This document shows positions 57,337-64,000 of a DNA stretch of 64,000 nt, one piece after another. The first letter of the stretch is position 1, and each line of letters opens with the position of its first letter. A program made the translations under genes and the position numbers. Under the pieces are notes generated by a model. That model made no database searches. It was not told the origin of the DNA and saw nothing but the letters and a program-made list of their open reading frames with translations. Source of the DNA: Thamnaconus septentrionalis (taxonomy: Eukaryota; Chordata; Actinopteri; Tetraodontiformes; Monacanthidae); contig CM020502.1 of the NCBI GenBank assembly GCA_009823395.1, positions 25,546,944-25,610,943 on the forward strand, read 5' to 3'.

Positions 57337-57408
57337 GCGAGCGATAACTGGTGAACGTCCAGCAACTTTCATTACTTTGGTGAGATCAGGAACCAATCAA
57401 AAACTCAG

Positions 57409-57495
57409 GCCTTCGAGCCGGATTTGAACCAGCGACCTAAGGATTCCTGTTAGCGCTTCTACAGTCCTCCGCTCTACCAACTGAGCTATCGAAGG
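57409..57495 (-). tRNA. tRNA-Tyr (GUA), array unit 20
   Basis: Consensus with a discriminator change (3' end CGAAGGC). Intron AAGCGCTAACAGGA. Confidence 0.88.
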
Positions 57496-57567
57496 GCGAT
57501 AAGTGGCTAGTGAACGTCCAGTAACATTCATTACTTTGGTGCGGACAGGAACCAATCAAAAACTCAG

Positions 57568-57654
57568 TCCTTCGAGCCGGATTTGAACCAGCGACCTAAG
57601 GATTCCTGTTTGCACCTCTACAGTCCTCCGCTCTACCAACTGAGCTATCGAAGG
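57568..57654 (-). tRNA. tRNA-Tyr (GUA), array unit 21
   Basis: Mature part consensus. Intron AGGTGCAAACAGGA. Confidence 0.95.
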
Positions 57655-57726
57655 GCGAGAAATGACTTGTGAACGTCCAGCAACTTTCATTACATTGGTG
57701 AGTACAGGGCCCAATCAAAAACTCAG

Positions 57727-57814
57727 TCCTGCGAGCCGAATTTTGAATCAGCGACCTAAGTATTCCTGTTAGCGCCTCTACAGTCCTCCGCTCTACCAAC
57801 TGAGCTCTCGAAGG
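57727..57814 (-). pseudogene. 88-nt degenerate tRNA-Tyr variant, array unit 22
   Basis: Same lesions as unit 19 plus an acceptor change (CTCGCAGGA). Confidence 0.8.
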
Positions 57815-57886
57815 GCGAGCGATAACTGGTGAACGTCCAGCAACTTTCATTACTTTGGTGAGATCAGGAACCAATCAAAAACTCAG

Positions 57887-57973
57887 TCCTTCGAGCCGGA
57901 TTTGAACCAGCGACCTAAGGATTCCTGTTAGCGCCTCTACAGTCCTCCGCTCTACCAACTGAGCTATCGAAGG
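57887..57973 (-). tRNA. tRNA-Tyr (GUA), array unit 23
   Basis: Full consensus. Intron AGGCGCTAACAGGA. Confidence 0.95.
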
Positions 57974-58045
57974 TGGAGATGGCAATAGTGAACGTCCAGC
58001 AACTTTCATTACTTTGGTGAGGACCAGAACCAATCAAAAACTCAT

Positions 58046-58132
58046 TCCTTCGAGCCGGATTTGAACCAGCGATCTAAGGATTCCAGTTAGCATCTCTACA
58101 GTCCTCCGCTCTACCAACTGAGCTATCGAAGG
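58046..58132 (-). tRNA. tRNA-Tyr (GUA), array unit 24
   Basis: One variable-region change (TTAGATCGC). Intron AGATGCTAACTGGA as in unit 18. Confidence 0.9.
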
Positions 58133-58204
58133 GCGAGAAATGACTTGTGAACGTCCAGCAACTTTCATTACATTGGTGAGTACAGGGCCCAATCAAAAAC
58201 TCAG

Positions 58205-58292
58205 TCCTTCGAGCCGAATTTTGAATCAGCGACCTAAGTATTCCTGTTAGCGCCTCTACAGTCCTCCGCTCTACCAACTGAGCTCTCGAAGG
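58205..58292 (-). pseudogene. 88-nt degenerate tRNA-Tyr variant, array unit 25
   Basis: Same lesions as unit 19. Confidence 0.8.
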
Positions 58293-58364
58293 GCGAGCGA
58301 TAACTGGTGAACGTCCAGCAACTTTCATTACTTTGGTGAGATCAGGAACCAATCAAAAACTCAG

Positions 58365-58451
58365 TCCTTCGAGCCGGATTTGAACCAGCGACCTAAGGAT
58401 TCCTGTTAGCGCTTCTACAGTCCTCCGCTCTACCAACTGAGCTATCGAAGG
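58365..58451 (-). tRNA. tRNA-Tyr (GUA), array unit 26
   Basis: Mature part consensus. Intron AAGCGCTAACAGGA. Confidence 0.95.
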
Positions 58452-58523
58452 GCGAGCAATAACTGGTGAACGTCCAGCAACTTTCATTACTTTGGTGAGT
58501 ACAGGACGCAATCAAAAATTCAG

Positions 58524-58610
58524 TCCTTCGAGCCGGATTTGAACCAGCGACCTAAGGATTCCTGTTAGCGCCTCTACAGTCCTCCGCTCTACCAACTGAG
58601 CTATCGAAGG
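58524..58610 (-). tRNA. tRNA-Tyr (GUA), array unit 27
   Basis: Full consensus. Intron AGGCGCTAACAGGA. First unit of a 636-bp higher-order repeat. Confidence 0.95.
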
Positions 58611-58682
58611 GCGATAAGTGGCTAGTGAACGTCCAGTAACATTCATTACTTTGGTGCGGACAGGAACCAATCAAAAACTCAG

Positions 58683-58769
58683 TCCTTCGAGCCGGATTTG
58701 AACCAGCGACCTAAGGATTCCTGTTTGCACCTCTACAGTCCTCCGCTCTACCAACTGAGCTATCGAAGG
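58683..58769 (-). tRNA. tRNA-Tyr (GUA), array unit 28
   Basis: Mature part consensus. Intron AGGTGCAAACAGGA. Confidence 0.95.
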
Positions 58770-58841
58770 GCGAGAAATGACTTGTGAACGTCCAGCAACT
58801 TTCATTACATTGGTGAGTACAGGACCCAATCAAAAACTCAT

Positions 58842-58928
58842 TCCTTCGAGCCGGATTTGAACCAGCGACCTAAGGATTCCTGTTAGCACCTCTACAGTCC
58901 TCCGCTCTACCAACTGAGCTATCGAAGG
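58842..58928 (-). tRNA. tRNA-Tyr (GUA), array unit 29
   Basis: Full consensus. Intron AGGTGCTAACAGGA. Confidence 0.95.
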
Positions 58929-59000
58929 GCGAGTAATAACTGGTGAACGTCCATCAACTTTCATTACTTCGGTGAGAGCAGGAACCAATCAAAAACTCAG

Positions 59001-59087
59001 TCCTTTGAGCCGGATTTGAACCAGCGACCTAAGGATTCCTGTTAGCGCTTCTACAGTCCTCCGCTCTACCAACTGAGCTATCGAAGG
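59001..59087 (-). tRNA. tRNA-Tyr (GUA), array unit 30
   Basis: One acceptor-strand change (CTCAAAGGA). Intron AAGCGCTAACAGGA. Confidence 0.88.
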
Positions 59088-59159
59088 GCGAGCAATAACT
59101 GGTGAACGTCCAGCAACTTTCATTACTTTGGTGAGTACAGGACGCAATCAAAAATTCAG

Positions 59160-59246
59160 TCCTTCGAGCCGGATTTGAACCAGCGACCTAAGGATTCCTG
59201 TTAGCGCCTCTACAGTCCTCCGCTCTACCAACTGAGCTATCGAAGG
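59160..59246 (-). tRNA. tRNA-Tyr (GUA), array unit 31
   Basis: Full consensus. Starts the first of two nearly identical four-unit blocks. Confidence 0.95.
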
Positions 59247-59318
59247 GCGATAAGTGGCTAGTGAACGTCCAGTAACATTCATTACTTTGGTGCGGACAGG
59301 AACCAATCAAAAACTCAG

Positions 59319-59405
59319 TCCTTCGAGCCGGATTTGAACCAGCGACCTAAGGATTCCTGTTAGCACCTCTACAGTCCTCCGCTCTACCAACTGAGCTATC
59401 GAAGG
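59319..59405 (-). tRNA. tRNA-Tyr (GUA), array unit 32
   Basis: Full consensus. Intron AGGTGCTAACAGGA. Confidence 0.95.
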
Positions 59406-59477
59406 GCGAGTAATAACTGGTGAACGTCCATCAACTTTCATTACTTCGGTGAGAGCAGGAACCAATCAAAAACTCAG

Positions 59478-59564
59478 TCCTTCGAGCCGGATTTGAACCA
59501 GCGACCTAAGGATTTCTGTTAGCGCCTCTACAGTCCTCCGCTCTACCAACTGAGCTATCGAAGG
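59478..59564 (-). tRNA. tRNA-Tyr (GUA), array unit 33
   Basis: Mature part consensus. Intron AGGCGCTAACAGAA. Confidence 0.94.
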
Positions 59565-59636
59565 TGGAGTTGGCAATAGTGAACGTCCAGCAACTGTCAT
59601 TACTTTGGTGAGGACCAGAACCAATCAAAAACTCAT

Positions 59637-59723
59637 TCCTTCGAGCCGGATTTGAACCAGCGACCTAAGGATTCCTGTTAGCATCTCTACAGTCCTCCGC
59701 TCTACCAACTGAGCTATCGAAGG
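59637..59723 (-). tRNA. tRNA-Tyr (GUA), array unit 34
   Basis: Mature part consensus. Intron AGATGCTAACAGGA. Confidence 0.95.
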
Positions 59724-59795
59724 GCGAGCAATAACTGGTGAACGTCCAGCAACTTTCATTACTTTGGTGAGTACAGGACGCAATCAAAAATTCAG

Positions 59796-59882
59796 TCCTT
59801 CGAGCCGGATTTGAACCAGCGACCTAAGGATTCCTGTTAGCGCCTCTACAGTCCTCCGCTCTACCAACTGAGCTATCGAAGG
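59796..59882 (-). tRNA. tRNA-Tyr (GUA), array unit 35
   Basis: Full consensus. Counterpart of unit 31. Confidence 0.95.
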
Positions 59883-59954
59883 GCGATAAGTGGCTAGTGA
59901 ACGTCCAGTAACATTCATTACTTTGGTGCGGACAGGAACCAATCAAAAACTCAG

Positions 59955-60041
59955 TCCTTCGAGCCGGATTTGAACCAGCGACCTAAGGATTCCTGTTAGC
60001 ACCTCTACAGTCCTCCGCTCTACCAACTGAGCTATCGAAGG
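59955..60041 (-). tRNA. tRNA-Tyr (GUA), array unit 36
   Basis: Full consensus. Counterpart of unit 32. Confidence 0.95.
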
Positions 60042-60113
60042 GCGAGTAATAACTGGTGAACGTCCATCAACTTTCATTACTTCGGTGAGAGCAGGAACCA
60101 ATCAAAAACTCAG

Positions 60114-60200
60114 TCCTTCGAGCCGGATTTGAACCAGCGACCTAAGGATTTCTGTTAGCGCCTCTACAGTCCTCCGCTCTACCAACTGAGCTATCGAAGG
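60114..60200 (-). tRNA. tRNA-Tyr (GUA), array unit 37
   Basis: Counterpart of unit 33 with the same private intron change. Confidence 0.94.
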
Positions 60201-60272
60201 TGGAGTTGGCAATAGTGAACGTCCAGCAACTGTCATTACTTTGGTGAGGACCAGAACCAATCAAAAACTCAT

Positions 60273-60359
60273 TCCTTCGAGCCGGATTTGAACCAGCGAC
60301 CTAAGGATTCCTGTTAGCATCTCTACAGTCCTCCGCTCTACCAACTGAGCTATCGAAGG
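60273..60359 (-). tRNA. tRNA-Tyr (GUA), array unit 38
   Basis: Counterpart of unit 34. Intron AGATGCTAACAGGA. Confidence 0.95.
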
Positions 60360-60431
60360 GAGAGCAATAACTGGTGAACGTCCAGCAACTTTCATTACAT
60401 TGGTGAGTACAGGGCCCAATCAAAAACTCAG

Positions 60432-60519
60432 TCCTTCGAGCCGAATTTTGAATCAGCGACCTAAGTATTCCTGTTAGCGCCTCTACAGTCCTCCGCTCTA
60501 CCAACTGAGCTCTCGAAGG
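60432..60519 (-). pseudogene. 88-nt degenerate tRNA-Tyr variant, array unit 39
   Basis: Same lesions as unit 19; the most upstream member of the degenerate subtype. Confidence 0.8.
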
Positions 60520-60591
60520 GCGAGCGATAACTGGTGAACGTCCAGCAACTTTCATTACTTTGGTGAGATCAGGACCCAATCAAAAACTCAG

Positions 60592-60678
60592 TCCTTCGAG
60601 CCGGATTTGAACCAGCGACCTAAGGATTCCTGTTAGCGCTTCTACAGTCCTCCGCTCTACCAACTGAGCTATCGAAGG
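60592..60678 (-). tRNA. tRNA-Tyr (GUA), array unit 40
   Basis: Mature part consensus. Intron AAGCGCTAACAGGA. Confidence 0.95.
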
Positions 60679-60750
60679 GCGAGAAGTGAATTGTGAACGT
60701 CCAGCAACATTCATTACTTTGGTGAGATCAGGAACCAATCAAAAACTCAG

Positions 60751-60837
60751 TCCTTCGAGCCGGATTTGAACCAGCGACCTAAGGATTCCTGTTAGCACCT
60801 CTACAGTCCTCCGCTCTACCAACTGAGCTATCGAAGG
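60751..60837 (-). tRNA. tRNA-Tyr (GUA), array unit 41
   Basis: Full consensus. Intron AGGTGCTAACAGGA. Confidence 0.95.
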
Positions 60838-60909
60838 TGTAGGTGGCAATAGCGAACGTCCAGCAAGTTTCATTTCTTTGGTGCGGACAGGAACCAATCA
60901 AAAAGGCAG

Positions 60910-60996
60910 TCATTTGAGCCAGATTTGAACCAGCAACCTAAGGATTCCTATTAGTGCCTCTACAGTCCTCCGCTCTACCAACTAAGCTATTGGGGG
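60910..60996 (-). pseudogene. tRNA-Tyr pseudogene, array unit 42
   Basis: 5' acceptor strand lost to a G/C run, box A changed (TAGCTTAGTTGG), several other changes. Near the edge of the array. Confidence 0.8.
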
Positions 60997-61067
60997 GGAA
61001 AAGTGACTCGTGAACATCCAGCAACTTTGAGTACATTGGCGAGGACAGGAACCAATCAAAAATTCAG

Positions 61068-61154
61068 TCCTTCGAGCCGGATTTGAACCAGCGACCTAAG
61101 GATTCCTGTTATCGCCTCTACAGTCCTCCGCTCTACCAACTGAGCTATCGAAGG
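61068..61154 (-). tRNA. tRNA-Tyr (GUA), array unit 43
   Basis: Mature part consensus. Intron AGGCGATAACAGGA. Edge unit nearest bik. Confidence 0.94.
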
Positions 61155-62540
61155 GCGAAAAGAGCAGTGAACTCTCTCTACAGTGCAGTTCACCACACTA
61201 CACTACCTCCAGTGCTCCCTGCTCGTGTCAAAATATGTATTCTTGGTAAAATGTCGCCCCTTCATGGTGAACGATGGTAGCAGCAGGTAAAAGGCGCGGC
61301 CAATCATGTTTGCGGCAGTTACCTGAGAGAAACAAGATTAAAGGACGCTGCTGTAAGTAGAGGAAAAGACCTCCTTAATATTTCTCTATTTTGCTGTTTC
61401 TAACGCTCAAATGACGCAATAATGATGTCTTTGCATGTATTTCAGGGCGGCGTCCGTTTTAATCTGCACCCAAAGTAAGAACTATTTTTTAAAACTTTTT
61501 TTTTTCTGGTCCGTGCAAACGTTTACTTGTATTCGCTGTTGGAGGGGGAATGATTTCTGCGTTTGTATTCATTAAATTAGCTAACGTTTAATTTACGTGT
61601 TTACTCGAGGGTGTGTCTCTAAATTTAATTGGAACCAGACTGTTTTAACAAAATACTTGTGATGATCTTCACGACGACCTTAGCGTTGAGATGGATGACT
61701 TCATCTCTTTGTTTTGACAATATGGCCATGACTCACTGCTAATCTCACCATTACTTAGGGTTTAGATTATGGATAGCGTTAATAAATTATTGATACAGTT
61801 TATTTTATTTAATGGTAGGTTAACATAAACAGTGTCCAAGTTATTAAATACAACAAAAATTAATTATCTGTCATTCAAACGCTTTATTTATATATTGTTT
61901 CACATTTAATTAGATTTTAAAGTCAATTATTTGTGGAGAATGACGTTTTAATCTTATGTTGGTGAGGACATTGAGGCAGTTTGGTTGATTTAAATTATGA
62001 AAATTGACCATTTGCATCAAAGTACGTGACACCAGGAACTGTCTGGGGGCAGGTGCATGGAGGTGAAGAAGAAAAACCTGTTTGTCCGAGCAAAACAGAA
62101 AGTCATAAATTCGGCTGTAAAGGTGGATCAGACGTTTGGCTTCCTCAATTAAATTGGATAAAAACAGAATCAATTCCACTTCAGCTCTTTTTTGCTGAAG
62201 TGGACTTTTTAATCTAACTGCGAGGTCTGGAGTTTATTCAAAAGAGATGACATCATCTCTTAAAACCCGGGAGAGCCCGTTTTGTTTGTTGTCAACCTAG
62301 AGTTTTTTTTTTTTTTTTTTTTTTCTAACCCGGTAAGACAACCACCACCCATCCTGGTCACATGACCTTGTATTTACACAGCTTGTTTATGAACGTTGAG
62401 AAACTCGGGAAGAAAAACCTTCAATCACCTTTCACAAGGCTTTTATGAGGCTACCGTGATGGGAGTTTTTCAACACTTTATGTCCATTTTACCAACAACA
62501 GTCACTTTTGCATTGCCCTGGTTTCTTTGTAGAAAAGAAG
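61155..62540. other. Array flank and bik 5' region
   Basis: 61155-61290 is homologous to 49831-49955. A possible untranslated bik exon lies at about 61.3-61.36 kb (GACGCTGCT then gtaagt) or 61.45-61.47 kb (CACCCAAA then gtaaga). A poly-T run sits at 62302-62325. No coding segment was recognised. Confidence 0.45.
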
Positions 62541-63441
62541 ATGGTGGAACAGACGAGACAGAAGATTCAGGTTGTCTCCCTCCAGGCTGGACCTGGTGAA
62601 GTGAACACCAGCATCCTGTTTGGCTTGAACCTCAGGTATCACCACAAACATATTTACAGAGAAAAAAAAGAAAAGAAAAATAAAGCTATATAGCCAAGTC
62701 CAAATATATTAACTGACTGGTTTAATGTGATGCACGATATCTTATATATTTGTATTTTTTTGTTACTGTACGTAGGTAGAATTGATTGAAATAGAAAACA
62801 AAATTTTGAGTATCAATGGTAATTTTATTTGCATCTCAGGATCAGTGACCAAGCAGCCCGAGCTGTCGGGCGCGAGCTGGCTGTGATCGGTGACGAGCTG
62901 GAGAGGGAGTGGGCTGGGCGAGAGCCACAATGGCCACCGGCACCTCTCCACATGCTGAGACCTGCGCACGAACTGACCAGGATTGTTTATCAGTAAGAAG
63001 AAAGAAAAGCAGCTTATTTCCACAGCTGCTCAGTGATTGTTATTTTGAACCATTGTGTTTCTTTACTCTCAGGGATATTCACAGGCAGTTATGGAACATT
63101 CAGGGTCTGTCCGCAGCAGTAAAGGCCTGGATAGCAAGCGCTGCTCACGGGAAGGGGACCATCAGGGCTGACTCCTGGGCAGCCATGGTAATACTGATTA
63201 ACCCATCTAATTTTTCTGCTGTAAAGATTAAAGACAACACTTCTCTGATTGTGAGCTTACCTCTTACAAATTGGCAACAACAGAATACAAAATGTAATTT
63301 ATTTCCCCCCCACAGGTGTCCTGTTGCAAACCTTCAACTTGCTCTGGCTGGACCAAAGGTGTGCTTGTGACTGCAGCACTGGCTGCTGTTGTGACTTTCT
63401 CCCTGCACTGTGGGTGGAGTGTGACACTTAGAGGGCCGTAA
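62541..63441 (+). CDS. bik: BCL2-interacting killer (BH3-only apoptosis protein), 4 coding exons
   Basis: Exons 62541-62635, 62840-62992, 63073-63187, 63316-63441. The sum is 489 nt, 162 aa plus stop (human BIK 160 aa). Phases agree, and an acceptor (tttgtag) lies 8 nt before the start codon. BH3-only proteins neutralise anti-apoptotic BCL2 members; BIK acts at the ER and mitochondria. A clear BH3 core spans about residues 41-53 (VGRELAVIGDEL, with the invariant Leu and Gly-Asp). The C-terminus has a hydrophobic anchor (about residues 134-155, GVLVTAALAAVVTFSL). There is no BH1 NWGR motif, which argues against BAK or BAX. Position beside ttll1, as in human 22q13, supports bik. The BH3 resembles BAK somewhat, so the name rests partly on synteny. 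Confidence 0.83.
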
Positions 63442-64000
63442 GCAGGTCTCATCGGCTAATTTCTACTAAAATTATACATATAATTTTATTTGCAAATTAA
63501 TCACAACTATCCCCAAATTAATTTGATTCTGCTGTTTACTTTTCCTTTTTGTCCCTTTTATATTCATTCCATGAGAGGTATTGAATTTGACACAATGCAC
63601 ACGCTGCACTGTTTGTCAAGGCATGTGGGGGAAATGTTTAAATTTGGTTTGACAGTGTTGACCTGTGTGGCACTGATGTGTTTTTTTTTTTTTTTTTTTT
63701 CCATCGTATTAATGTCAGAGGCCTGTTGCTGATGCCATGGCTGGACTGTTGCTGGCATGCAGTCTTTTGTATCCAGATTACTTTTCTTGCGTGGTTAATA
63801 CAATTAATACAATTATTGTTTCGCTTGTTTTGTTTTGTTTTGTATTTTTACAAATTATATTTAGATTGGCCTAATATTAAAAAAAGGGAGCTGGACTTTC
63901 TGTGTCAGATTTTAAAGTGCTTTTTCATGTTGCCAATAAACCTTAAAAGAAAAATCACAAATTCTGAGGTCTAATCAATTTAAAAAAAGTATAATTCATG
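63442..64000 (+). other. bik 3' UTR and flank
   Basis: Non-coding A/T-rich sequence. AATAAA at 63935-63940 is a plausible poly(A) signal for bik. Confidence 0.5.

Larger units (their letters stand above)
54387..61154 (-). repeat. Tandem array of 43 tRNA-Tyr(GUA) units, 159-bp period
   Basis: Each unit is an 87-nt tRNA-Tyr gene on the minus strand plus a spacer of about 72 bp. Starts step by 159 (160 after the 88-nt variants, 158 at the last unit). Each gene is followed 5 nt downstream on its own strand by a T5 run (gagTTTTTgattgg or gaaTTTTTgattg), a Pol III terminator. Spacers share CAATCAAAAA, TCATTAC and GAACGTCCA. I judge about 34 units near-consensus and the rest damaged. Individual units follow. 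Confidence 0.97.

Noticed and set aside
57118..58352. Three identical-looking minus-strand 92-aa ORFs (and a fourth at 60301)
   Set aside because: They are read through tRNA genes and spacers of the array. Their repetition follows the higher-order repeat, not protein conservation.
54387..61154. CRISPR-like or satellite reading of the evenly spaced repeats
   Set aside because: The repeated unit folds as tRNA-Tyr with intron, boxes A/B and Pol III terminators, and the genome is vertebrate.
62541..63441. Calling the plus-strand BH3 gene bak1
   Set aside because: The BH3 resembles BAK, but there is no BH1 NWGR motif, the length (162 aa) fits BIK, and the neighbour ttll1 matches human BIK synteny.

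Overview
This is a vertebrate nuclear window, almost certainly from a ray-finned (teleost) fish. All seven protein genes are intron-containing orthologues of vertebrate genes, with canonical GT/AG splice sites. The spacers carry fish-style Tc1-like and hAT-like miniature elements, tRNA-derived SINEs, a LINE remnant and very long (CA)n tracts. Exons were located by matching translated segments to remembered vertebrate families and checking phase at every junction. No alignment or database search was run.

Layout, left to right. bltp3b (uhrf1bp1l, minus strand, N-terminal half only; it continues past base 1) occupies 35-10464. ckap4 (plus) is at 12536-14642 and carries a one-base frameshift in this sequence. 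ikbip (minus) is at 16205-19925 and has two alternative 3' ends. arfgap3 (minus, 16 coding exons) is at 22673-27272. pacsin2 (minus, 11 coding exons plus a probable untranslated first exon near 45.9 kb) is at 29319-40155. ttll1 (minus, 9 coding exons) is at 48617-53153. bik (plus, 4 coding exons) is at 62541-63441.

The standout feature is between ttll1 and bik. At 54387-61154 there are 43 consecutive minus-strand copies of an intron-containing tRNA-Tyr(GUA) gene in a 159-bp tandem array. Nearly every unit has its own internal promoter boxes, a 14-nt intron and a T5 Pol III terminator. The array has higher-order repeat structure (478-bp triplets and 636-bp quadruplets) and includes a recurring degenerate 88-nt subtype. 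Four intact or broken tRNA-Tyr relics in one ttll1 intron, an opposite-strand copy in the same intron, and one intact copy in another ttll1 intron complete the family. Homologous flanking DNA links the intronic cluster to the big array.

By recalled human gene order, arfgap3-pacsin2-ttll1-bik matches a human 22q13 block, while bltp3b, ikbip and ckap4 have human counterparts on 12q23. The window therefore spans a junction of two blocks that are separate in human. Functionally the genes are unrelated housekeeping or membrane-trafficking genes: lipid transfer, ER sheet spacing, COPI Arf GAP, F-BAR membrane curvature, tubulin glutamylation and BH3-only apoptosis. No operon-like logic applies. I saw no prokaryotic or viral gene cassette and no protein system without a known family.
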